Origin: Anisodus tanguticus
Lineage: Eukaryota > Streptophyta > Magnoliopsida > Solanales > Solanaceae
DNA: 64,000 nucleotides
Direction: 5' to 3'
Assembly: GCA_034509755.1 (NCBI GenBank)
Contig: CM067561.1
Span: forward strand, 2,360,646 to 2,424,645
In this document: one piece after another, positions 45,276-55,160 of the stretch
How the letters are laid out: the number at the start of each line of letters is the position of its first letter
How positions within the stretch are numbered: position 1 is the stretch's first letter
The notes under the pieces: generated by a model
Databases searched by the model: none
Told to the model about the DNA's origin: nothing
The model's input: the letters and a program-made list of their open reading frames with translations, nothing else
Translations under genes and position numbers: made by a program

Positions 45276-46075
45276 GGCCTTATGGCCTGAAAAGATTATG
45301 GCTTAACAGCCCAATGATTATGGCTTAACAGCCCAAAAGATTATTAGAGGTATCATTTAGATTTATCTATTTGAAAACCTAAAAGAGGCTTATGGCCCAA
45401 ACCAGATTATGGCTTCACTGCCCAAATAATTATCACACTGGTAGCCCAGGAAAAGAGATCCACAGTGATCCAAAAGATTATGGCCCAACGTAGTGTTTTA
45501 TACTACGATAAAGCCCAACAGCATATCAGTTAGGGAATGTAGTTTACTACATAACCCATAAAAGAGGTCCTACGGACCCAAAAGGATTACGGCCTAACGG
45601 CCCAAACAGACTAATTACTGGTAACACAGAAAAGAGGTCATAATTGACCCAAAAGAATATGGCCCAATGTAGTTTAAACTACAGAAAGCCCAAAATCAGA
45701 TTATGGCCTTATAGCCCAAAACAGGATTATTCAGTCACCATTGATTAAACAAAAATCAACCGAACAGCTGGAAAGTATTACACAGGAAAGACGCCCGACA
45801 AGAATATGACAGCAGCCACTCTGAATGGACAGCTGCCAGAATAGCCAAATAAAGACAACAGCTTTACGAAAAGCAGCGGACAAGGAACTATTACCTTTAC
45901 GACTTTTTGGAAAGCAAAAGAGAAAACGACAAAACAACTTTACGGAAAGGAGCAGACAAGGCACTGTGGACACTGTAGCCTTTATGACTTTTGTAAAAGT
46001 ATTTTGTCTGATTACTGTTTACTTTACGACTTTTGAAAAAGTAATATCGTTGCATCGTTAAAAAGCGATGAATAG
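45276..46075 (+). repeat. Array of small inverted repeats upstream of the viral promoter, arm B
   Basis: At least fifteen short perfect stems with small loops follow one another: ggccttatggcc (45276), ggcttaacagcc twice (45300, 45322), ctggtagcccag (45438), a 6-bp stem at 45489-45507, a 6-bp stem at 45538-45551, ggtcctacggacc (45566), ggcctaacggcc (45591), ggtcataattgacc (45636), a 16-bp palindrome at 45668-45683 and a 6-bp stem at 45741-45759. Then come gctttacgaaaagc (45861), actttt/aaaagt stems near 45990 and 46030, and catcg/cgatg at 46054-46071. Stem sequences differ but pairing is kept. Spacers share caaaaga. Confidence 0.8.
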
Positions 46076-46092
46076 TGAATAGCCGAGGTTAT

Positions 46093-46101
46093 CTATATAA
46101 G
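46093..46101 (+). promoter_or_regulatory. Viral TATA box, arm B
   Basis: ctatataag, followed by gagcctcttg where transcription of the pregenomic RNA probably starts about 30 nt on. Same sequence in arm A. Confidence 0.75.
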
Positions 46102-46104
46102 GAG

Positions 46105-46827
46105 CCTCTTGTAAAGACGAAAGATCATTCGAAAAATTCTGAAATACAATCCTTACACAAATTCTCTCTATGTTTAGCTAAAGCACCCTTTAGTCTATAA
46201 TCCAAAGGTCATCCAAGAACATCATAAGATTAATCGAATATCATCCAAGAACACCTTAAGATTAATCTTATATCAACCAAGAGTATCATAAAAACATAGA
46301 TTAAATACTTTGAAGACTTATGATTAGAACCATATTGGTAGAAGTACAACACCGGCAGGAAGATGATCAGAAGATACCCATAACTGACTCCCATGCTCCC
46401 AGGCGAAAGAGTACCCACGACGGAAGGCAAAGGGGAAATACAGGCCATAGGAGGGTAGAGACTACTTTGGTGATCTGATTATCTGCTGAAAGGTATGTGC
46501 TTGAACTATGTGTTTCTAATTATGATTTTGATAAGTATATTATCTTGTTATTATGCTGCTTAGACGTTGATATTAGATTATGATTATACTGTTCCGACGT
46601 TGATAGAGATTATACTGTTGATGTTTGAATGTTTGATAAAGGATTATAGACTTAATCATAAAAAGATGATGATGAACTTAAGAATACACTTAAGATTACC
46701 TACCCGACTATATGCTTATCATATGATTAACAATGAAAAAAGTTTGATTAAACAGATTACCATCTATGTTCTAGCCTCTAGGGGTATATAGATGATGAAA
46801 AGATCCGCAGACCAGCCCGGTTAGAAA
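46105..46827 (+). other. Viral RNA leader, arm B
   Basis: Roughly 700 nt with several short upstream ORFs. A frame at 46567-46791 is shared with arm A but starts at TTG. A 5' splice-site-like gaaaggtatgtgc lies at 46488-46500. The leader stops at cggttagaaa, where arm A continues into the primer site. Confidence 0.6.
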
Positions 46828-46851
46828 TTTAGATCCTAGAATCTCTCAACG
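46828..46851. repeat. Right copy of 24-bp direct repeat flanking the viral locus
   Basis: Exact copy of 28803-28826, same orientation. Confidence 0.85.
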
Positions 46852-47445
46852 TCTCTCTCATCCATTTTTTCTTTCTTTAATTTCCTTTCCTTAATTAAAA
46901 CCGATATTCTATCAATATATATCTCATTTTTTTCGCACTAATAAAAAAATTAAATATATTATTAGTATGTTTGGAATAATATGTATACATTAAATTAGTA
47001 TACACACGGGTCCACTGTATACAATGAATAATATGTATACTAACTTTATGTATACATAAGATTAGTATATACACGGGTCTACTGTATACTTGGAATAATA
47101 TGTATACAAATTTTGTGTATATCCGTATGTATAACACCCATTTATTTAAGATACATCAGGTTAGTGTACATACAATGTATATCATATTTTAATCTGAAAT
47201 TGGTGTTCATTATCTTATCCAATCAACGATACTGTATCAATATTATGTGTACTATGAAAATCAGAAATTGGGAACCATAGCATGTGTATCAAAAACATGC
47301 CAAGTTATACACAATGAAATATCTTCTCGGAATTGCTTTTGTGCAACTCCAAGAAGTGCACGAGCTAGTCAGATATTGGCTATATATTTATTATATATAG
47401 AGCGGAACATTTGGTTTTATTCGGTTAGTATGGAGGTTTCATTTT
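46852..47445. other. AT-rich intergenic stretch with GTATAC cluster
   Basis: No gene is supported. 46975-47115 holds a diverged two-copy repeat (gaataatatgtatac ... cacgggtc[c/t]actgtatac) with seven GTATAC palindromes. A 66-codon frame at 47247-47447 has no recognisable domain. Confidence 0.45.
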
Positions 47446-48297
47446 AGGCAACTGGTTCTTTCTTGGAGAAATTGTTATTCTCAATTTTTGGATGAAATTT
47501 TGGACCAAGTCTTGGGTTGTACAACAAGACCAAGTCTCCAGGCACAAACTCTCTTTTCAATATCATCTTGTCATGGAGGAACTTCATTCTCTCCTTGTAA
47601 ATGGAGATTTCATATGATTGGCCACGAAATTCATTCATCTCATTAATTTGTTTTACCCTTAACCGCGAAGCATTCTCCCAATCCATGTTGAGTTTCTTCA
47701 ATGCCAATAATACCTGGTATTTTACCTCTACCAGAAGGTGACATGCTTCACCAACCACCAACTTGTACGGTGACATACATATCAGAGACTTGTATGCTGT
47801 TCTATATGCCCACAAGGCATCATCTATTTTCCTTGATCAATCCGTCCTCATGGCATTCACCATTTTTGTCAAGATGTTCTTGATTTCTCGATTGGACACT
47901 TCCACTTGACCGCTTGTTTGAGGATGGTAAGGAGTTTCCACTTTATTCTTTACCCCCTATTTGTCAAGAAGAGAGGCAAACACTCTATTGCAAAAGTGAG
48001 ATCCTCCATCGTTTATGATAGCTCTAGGGGTGCCAAATCGAGTGAAGATGTTCTTCTTTAGGAATGCGGTGACACTCTTCCCTTCGTTGTTTGGAAGGGC
48101 TATGGATTCTACCAATTTGGAGACATAGTCAACCGTCACAAGAATGTATTTGTTCCCATAAGAACTCACAAACGGCCCCCATAATGTCAATCCCCCAAAC
48201 ATCAAACAACTCTACCTCTAAGATGGTGGACATTGGCAACTCATGTCTCCTAGAGTCATTTCCTTTCCGTTGACATTGGTCACAATGCTTCACATAA
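47446..48297 (-). pseudogene. Athila (left) integrase
   Basis: The catalytic core at 47957-48205 shows FVSSYGNKYILVTVDYVSK with the first Asp and RFGTPRAIINDGGSHFCN with the second. The C-terminal region is at 47444-47815 (KLNMDWENASRLRVKQINE, FVPGDLVLLYNPRL). A frame change separates them near 47880. The tail is truncated. Confidence 0.82.
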
Positions 48298-49100
48298 TCA
48301 TGAGAATCCTTGTAGATAGTCGACCAATAAAAACCCCTTCAAATTTTTTGGAGGCCATGCGATGACTAGCATAATTACCCCAACCGGGGAAGTATGACAC
48401 GCTTCCATGATAAGTATTATTTCAATTTCGGGCACACATTTTCTTATCGTATTGTCGACAAAAATCTGGAAAAGGTAAGGCTCATCCTGATAGTAGTTCA
48501 GAGAGTCTCTCAAGAATTTCTTATTTTGGTGAGTGTTTAGATGATCTGACATAATTTCACTAACCACGTAGCTTGCAAGGTCAGCATACCATGGGATAAG
48601 ATCTTGGTATGACACAAAGACTTGCTCATCCAGAAAAGCATGAATGATCTCCAACTCATTCTTTGGTCTTCCGGCTTCTTCAATATTAGATAACTGATTC
48701 ATTACTTGGTTCTCAATCCATTTCCGATCCCTTATATCGAAATCAAACTCTTGTATAAGAAGGACCCACCTAATCAAGCGTGGCTTTGCATCTTTCTTTG
48801 CCATAAAGTATCGAATGGTTTCATGATTGGAGTATACTACAACTTTAGAACCACATAAATAAGAAAAGAATTTTTCAAATACAACTCTTGCTCAGTAACC
48901 ATGTAATTATTTTAAGCCTTATTAAGGGATCTACTTGCATAATATATCGCGTGAAATCTTTTGCCATGCCTTTGCACCGACATAGCTCCGATGGCCACCC
49001 CACTTGCATCACACATCAATGCAAAAGGAATATCCCAATTTAGGGTCATAATAATTGGAGCCGACACCAACTTTCTCCTTTAGTTATTCAAATGCCTTGA
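48298..49100 (-). pseudogene. Athila (left) RNase H and linker
   Basis: The minus-strand frame 48298-48804 begins MAKKDAKPRLIRWVLLIQEFDFD, the end of RNase H, followed by the linker to integrase with the HHCC zinc region near 48300-48420. The upstream RNase H core lies at 48805-49100 in broken frames. Confidence 0.75.
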
Positions 49101-50200
49101 GACAAGCTCCATTGAAGTCAAACTTTGCATCTTTTTCTAGTAGCTTTCACACTAGACTAGTAATCTTTGAGAAGTCTTTTATAAACCTCTGATAGAAAAT
49201 GGCATGCCCCAAGAAACTTCAAAAACCTTTAGCGGTTGTTGGATGAGGTATTTTGGCTATAACCTATATTTTGGCCTTGTGCACTTCAATACCTTCCTTG
49301 GAGATCTTGTGCCCAAAGACTATGCCTTCCGTAATCATGAAGTGACATTTCTCCCAATTCAAGACCAAGTTGGTCGCTACACCTTTTCAACACTCAAGAA
49401 AGGTTCTCCAAGCAATGTTCGAAAGAGTCTCCCACCACAGAAAGATCATCCATAAAGACCTTCATATCTTCTTCCAGCAAATCATTAAATATTTCCATCA
49501 TGCAACGTTGGAATATGGCAAGAGCGTTGCAAATATCAAAAGACATATTCCAAAATGCAATTATACTATATAGGCAAGTAAATGTTGCTTTCTATTGGTC
49601 TTCCAGGGCTTTGAATTTGGTTGTAGCCGGAATAAACATACAAAAAGCAATAGTAAGTTTTCCCCTCCAACCTATTAAGGATTTGATAAATGAAAGGTAG
49701 GGGAAATGATTCTTTTGTGTAGCACTATAGAGCTTTCGGTAGTCCATGCAAACTCTCTAACCAGTTACCTTCTTCATTGGTATCAATTTATTCTAGTCAT
49801 TTAGGACCACTACGATCCCTCTTTTTTTGTCAGACATTGCACGAGACTCACCCATGTACTATCGAAAATGGGGTACACAACCCCGACATCCAACCACTTG
49901 ATAATCTCTTTCTTTACAACTTCTTGCACTGAAGGGTTTAACCTCCTTTTATGCACTACACTCGAAGTACTATCCTCTTCTAGATGAATACGACAAGTGC
50001 AAATATCAGGACTTATCCCTTAAATATCCGCAATGGTCCACCCAATTGATTTCTTGTACTCCTCAAAATTGATAATAAGGCTTCCATTTGGATCTCATTG
50101 AGACATGATGAGATAATAACCAACAAAGAATTATTTGATCAGAGGAACTTGTATCCCAAGTGGCTTTAGACCAGCTTGAGCTCAAGATTTGGTGGTTCGA
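49101..50200 (-). pseudogene. Athila (left) reverse transcriptase, heavily decayed
   Basis: No long frame remains, but on the minus strand the catalytic VFMDDL is readable at 49440-49456 (ATG GAT GAT is the complement of 49445-49453). Flanking sequence lines up with the RT of the right-hand Athila. Plus-strand ORFs here are antisense shadows. Confidence 0.65.
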
Positions 50201-51357
50201 CAATAGAAGGTTTGAGGGGTGAAATTCCTCGATTTTCCAAGTCCAACGCCAGTCACCTCAGAGAGTAAGAATAAGAGCCTTGGCCTTTAAGTGAAAGTAT
50301 GGGTTCCGCAAGTCCCTCAACTACTTCATCATCATGATTCAATAATATCGCTAATAAGGCTCATTCACTGACATCAATGACGACATTCACTTCTACCTCT
50401 TCATCAATAACATTAATGACCGTAATCACCCCCATATCTATTAAGTGCTTCATTGACTTGCACACATGGAAGGTAACTTTTTCATCTTTCATGCGTAACT
50501 TCAATACTATGCTTTCCAAATCATATTTTGCTCTTTCATGGCCAAGAATGATCGTTCCAAAATTATGGCAACTTTATAGTCCACATGCACAATCTAATAT
50601 CACAAAATCGGTGGGAAAGATGAACTTATCAACTTTCACGAGTACATTATAAATGATCCCCATCGGCCGCTTACTGTTCTATTCCCCATGAGCAATCTTA
50701 TACTTGTAGGTCAGGGATTGCCCAACCCTAAATTCTTAAAAATATAAAAGGCATAAATTGATGCTTGCTCCGAGATCAGAAAGGGATTTTGTGAATTTAT
50801 ATATCCTAATAGTGCACGAAATGGTGAAAGTGCTGGGATATTCATCACAAACAAGCTTGAAACAATGGAACTACATTGATGCGTAATGTCCACCGTCTCA
50901 AAGCTCACTCTTTTCTTCTTCGTGATTAGATCCTTCATAAACTTGGCATACCCCCACATTTGATCTAAGACTTCAACAAGTGGAATATTCAGCGATAGTT
51001 GCTTAAGCATATCGAAGAACTTGTTGAATTTGTCATCTTCAACTCTCTTTGCAAGTATTTGTGGAAAGGGATGAGGAGGCCTTAGAATAGGCTTTAAGAC
51101 TTCGGGAGCCTCCTCATTTTTGTCGATCCCTTCTCTTGTTCCTTAACACCTTCTTCATCTTTACCTTATTCAACATTCTCATCAACCATGTTATAGTCTT
51201 CTATACGTGCTTGATTCTTCTTGGGCTCTTCGACCTCCTTGAACCTTTCATTCACTACTTGTTCTTCTCTCAATTTGGGCTCTCCCAACACCTTCACTCT
51301 CCTTTTAGAGATGGTTAGGCAACGAGATACCCCACCACCTTCATTTCTTAGATTCAC
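50201..51357 (-). pseudogene. Athila (left) protease region, decayed
   Basis: The frame at 50711-51010 (LKQLSLNIPLVEVLDQMWGYAKFMKDLITKKK in part) is typical of the stretch just upstream of the Athila protease. The protease active site itself is not recognisable. Confidence 0.55.
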
Positions 51358-52690
51358 TACGTGTCACTAGGAAGGGTCCCCTTCTGTCTTTGGTTGATGG
51401 TTGAGGCAATATCGCCCAATAAAGCCTCCAATTGCTTGATGGAAATGGAATGATATGCCACAATATTGTTGAGCTCTTTCATATTGTAATCATACTTATT
51501 TTTCATTCTTTAATACCCTTGACAATATTTCTTCAAGCTTTGAGCTAGTGCGATCGCTAGTTGATTCTCGGTTATGATAGGGAGGAGATTGAGTAGGTTT
51601 GATACGATTGCCCTCTTGGTGGAACATATGGGTTGGAGCTCCAATTTTGATATCCATTGTTGGTGTCTCTCCAACCTCCATCATTATGATCTCTTCAATT
51701 CTGACCTCCTTGATCATTCTTCTAACATTGAATCCTGCAACCTTAATTACTAGATCACCATGGTTAGCTTGATCCTTGGTAATTAGGGCAAAAACCCCCT
51801 ACCCCTTGCACATTATTCGCAAAGCTTGCTTCCTCTTCTTGCTCATGATACCACTCATGGTCGTAAGGCACCATCTTGGATAAACTTTGCTTGGGAACCA
51901 TACGTACTACCACATTCACCTTCTTTGTCCCTTTCTCCATCACATGCTTTGTGAGAACCGCCATTTGAGTTACCAATTGAGTCATGCTTTTATCCCTCTC
52001 TTCTTATTTCTTGATAGCTTTTCTAGACAAGAACTTAGAGGGACCTCCTCCGACTACCCATGCCATAATGTTCCAAGCATAATGTGTCTTGTTCAACTTG
52101 TCAAAGATCTCACTTATCACTATGAAAGAGTTATCCACTAGAGAACCCTCCTATACATTATTGTCCACCGACTTGTTGACAGAGTCAAGTGCCCCATAGA
52201 AAGTTTGGAGCAACACATCATCACTCAACCCGTAGTTATGAAATTGTTTGAGATTCTTCTTGAATCGAAGCCATGTTTCATGTAGTGCCTCATCCAGTAA
52301 TTGGCATAATGCAAGATATCATCTCGGAGTTGAAGTATACGAGCCGGATGGAAGAATCTATCGAGGAAAGCTTCTACCAAATCGACCCAAGTGGTGATGG
52401 ACTCGGAAGGTAGATCATCCAACCATATCGTTGCCTCCCCCGTAAGAGAAAAGTGGAAAAGTCTTAGCTTGACCACTTTCTTAGATATATTTGGTTGACG
52501 ATAGGCATAGCAAACCTCGTTGAAATTCCTCAAGTGCCAATTTGGATCGTCCTCTGAATAAGCCATTGTTGTTCAATATGTGGAGCATGGTTTATGTAAT
52601 GTGGAAGCTTGCATTTCTTGAAATTTGAGGCTGTCATATGGCATTAGCAAAGTTTTCTATCTTAATATTTCCCTCATCATCCGATTTCAC
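51358..52690 (-). pseudogene. Athila (left) gag, decayed
   Basis: The retrotransposon gag core is at 52225-52566 (DDPNWHLRNFNEVCYAYR, LRLFHFSLTGEATIWLDDLP, WVDLVEAFLDRFF). Fragments further downstream (51496-51985) are in broken frames. The start lies a little upstream of 52566 in a different frame or has been lost. Confidence 0.72.
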
Positions 52691-52790
52691 CATAGCACCT
52701 AGCACCAAAAAAATAATAAGTACACGTAAATTAAGAAATAAAGACCTAGCAAAGTTATAACACTACAAATAGGTAATTTCATGAGTGTAT

Positions 52791-52808
52791 TCCCCGACAA
52801 CGGCTCCA
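52791..52808 (-). promoter_or_regulatory. Athila primer-binding site (Asp-tRNA type)
   Basis: On the minus strand tggagccgttgtcgggga, one change from the usual Asp-tRNA primer site of Athila elements. Confidence 0.85.
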
Positions 52809-52813
52809 AAAAT

Positions 52814-53714
52814 TAATCTCTCCCAAATTACACCTTTAAATGTACAGTTGTTGTCAAATAAAGTAACAAACCTTAGTTGGAGTCGAATTGCTCAAGGAAT
52901 ACAATGAGAAACTAAACCTATTTGATCGCATCATTACTTTACTACGTACTTTATTTCCATGGTAACCAATTTTATTGATTTTGAAACTTGATTTAACTAA
53001 TTAGTAGAGGTTAAACGATTACTTTAATGAACAAATATTTTGAGAGGTTAGGATTGTGACTTAATTCACGGAATTGGTGATGGGTCTTTATTGGATTTAG
53101 GTGTAGTAGGTGTGGTAGGTGTGGTATTAGTTATGAGGACTCTTGTCCAAGTGAGAATTTCTCTATTTGCCCACTTGATTTCATTAGTAGGTTTTTTCAA
53201 GCCTAAATTGTGATTTTTCAAATACCCATTTTCTATCCCTAGTTGATTCCCTCCTATTTCTAGTTGAAAATTATTAAATGGGGTTTAAAACCCCAAGTTA
53301 TAATTAATATACCCCTTTTCTAAATTCTAGTCTTCTTTTTTTAAGTATGTCTAAAGATAATAAACAAGAAATGAGTGTTTACAACCAACCCTTAGCAACA
53401 AGAGTGAGGGATAATTAAATACCCACAACCACTACACCCAATATCCATTTCTAGCCACAACCCCAACTTAAATATAGTCACTCATGGATTAACTAAAGTA
53501 AACCCCAATAATAAATAAAGCCATAAAAGAAAATATAGAAGCTCACAATGATATCTTGTATAAAAAAGTAGGAAGATTCTTCACACTTGTCTCTTCAATG
53601 CTAACAAAATAGCCTTTTTAGCTTGACTTGACACTTCAATGACACTAACAATAAAGTAGAAGAATATATTAAATGTTATGTACAAAATACCCTAGCGAAT
53701 AGATTCATAGGATC
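52814..53714 (-). repeat. Athila (left) 5' LTR, interrupted
   Basis: About 900 bp that align along their whole length with 53715-54611 of the neighbouring LTR (both begin t[g/a]atctctcccaaattacac). The distal part is missing because the right element inserted here. Confidence 0.78.
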
Positions 53715-55146
53715 TGATCTCTCCCAAATTACACCACTTAAAGATATAACGCGATCGTTGTCAAATATAGTAACCCAACTAGGTTGGGGTCAAATTCCAT
53801 AAGGAATATAATATTCATCCTATTCAGTTGTATTAGTACTTTACTAAGTGCTTTACTTCAAAGGATAACCAATTTGTTTGTTTTAACTAATTAATTCGCT
53901 ATTTAACTAATGTTTAATGTATTAATATGATGAAAGGCTAGGGTTGTGATAAATTCATGAAAGTGGTGTTGGGTCTTTGCTAAGCTTAGGTGTATTAAAT
54001 GTATGGGTAATTGAGACCAATATTCAAGTGGGGATTTTTCAATTTACCTACTTGATTTCACTATTAGGCTTTTTCAAACCTAATGTGTAGATTATAATAT
54101 TACCCATTAATTACCCTTAGTTGATTCCCTTCTATTTTTAGTTAGAAATCATTAAAAGGGATTTAAAGCCCCAAATCCTAATTAATTTACCCCTTTCCTA
54201 GACTTCAGTCTCTTTTTCAAGTGTGACTAGAAACAATAAGCTTATTTTTACATTTAAGAGCTACCCCAACTACCACATTCCAATTTTGGTCACAACCCCA
54301 ATTTGGGTTGTATCCACTCATGGGGAAAAGCAAAGAACAAGATAAAATGAATAAAAGAAGGCTTACAATGATTTGTATTAGAATAATAAACTTGTCTCTA
54401 CAAAGTGGAACAAAAAAATTTCAAGATTCTTCCAAAATGATGGAATGATATGACAATACTTGACAAGGAGAGAATATTCTATGAAGTGGAGATGAATAGT
54501 TCAAAGTGTATTGAATATTGAATGATGTTTTTTGACAAAATCCTAGGCAAGTCTTATATAGGGATCCAAAAATTTGAACAAAAAATAATTACAAAAATAT
54601 CACAGATACCCACTCTACGACTGCAGAAGGGGACCGTAGAACATGTATGCGGTCCGCAAATTAGGTGTAGGGTTCGCAGAGTAGTCTTCAATATGTACTG
54701 TCTAAAACTGTGATAGGAAGTACGACTCGCAGAACTGAACTATGGTCCGCATAAATATTTTGAAGCATCGCAATCTGATTTGGGACTTTTGTGGAGCAGT
54801 GGTTTGCAGACCGGACTATGGTTCGAAGAACAGCAGTGCGGACCGTAGAATGGGCTGCCCTTTGGAACTCCAAAATTCTTTAATAACTATTTGAAACTGC
54901 GATGTAGCTTCACCATATGCGCTCCGCAATCCGGTTCTGCATTCCACAAATCTGATCTTTGTTGCATCTTCCTTTTTACGACACTTTTGTCCATGTTTAT
55001 GCTATTTTCCTCATTTCTGGTGTCTCGTGGTAAACATTCTAAAAAAACTAAAATAACATAAGAAACACACACTACAAATGCATTAAGGACATTAATAATT
55101 CATGAAATTGTTATCAAATGTATCATAAATTCGCAGCACATCAACA
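53715..55146 (-). repeat. Athila (right) 3' LTR, about 1.43 kb
   Basis: On the minus strand starts TGTTGATGTG at 55146 and ends GAGAGATCA at 53715. A TATA-like ctatataag lies at 54554-54562. The U3 part (54600-54960) is dense in degenerate tgcggtccgca motifs. Confidence 0.82.
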
Positions 55147-55160
55147 CCCTCAATTTAAAC
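55147..55160 (-). promoter_or_regulatory. Athila (right) polypurine tract
   Basis: Minus-strand gtttaaattgaggg directly before the 3' LTR start; moderately purine-rich, probably decayed. Confidence 0.6.

Larger units (their letters stand above)
37962..46827 (+). mobile_element. Endogenous pararetrovirus (Caulimoviridae), arm B
   Basis: Starts inside small ORF 2 (equivalent to 37311 of arm A) and runs to the end of the leader, stopping one base short of the primer site. Collinear with arm A at roughly 98-99 percent by eye, except for the block after pol. Here a 355-codon transactivator-like gene is present. The capsid gene and several small ORFs are open; movement protein and pol are damaged. 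Confidence 0.9.
47446..53714 (-). mobile_element. Athila-type Ty3/Gypsy element (left), 3'-truncated
   Basis: Reading leftward: 5' LTR fragment (52814-53714), Asp-tRNA-type primer site (52791-52808), gag, protease, RT, RNase H and integrase. The order RT-RNase H-integrase marks it as Gypsy. The sequence stops abruptly near 47446 within the integrase C-terminus, so the 3' ORF region and 3' LTR are lost. Its 5' LTR is cut at 53714 by the neighbouring element. Confidence 0.85.

Noticed and set aside
45276..45720. CRISPR-like array
   Set aside because: Units are short hairpins of differing sequence without constant repeats and spacers, in a eukaryotic genome.
46567..46791. 74-codon leader ORF shared by both viral arms
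   Set aside because: It begins at TTG and arm identity is high everywhere, so conservation says nothing about coding; left as leader sequence.
47247..47447. 66-codon ORF next to the left Athila
   Set aside because: Short, no domain, runs into the antisense of the integrase end.
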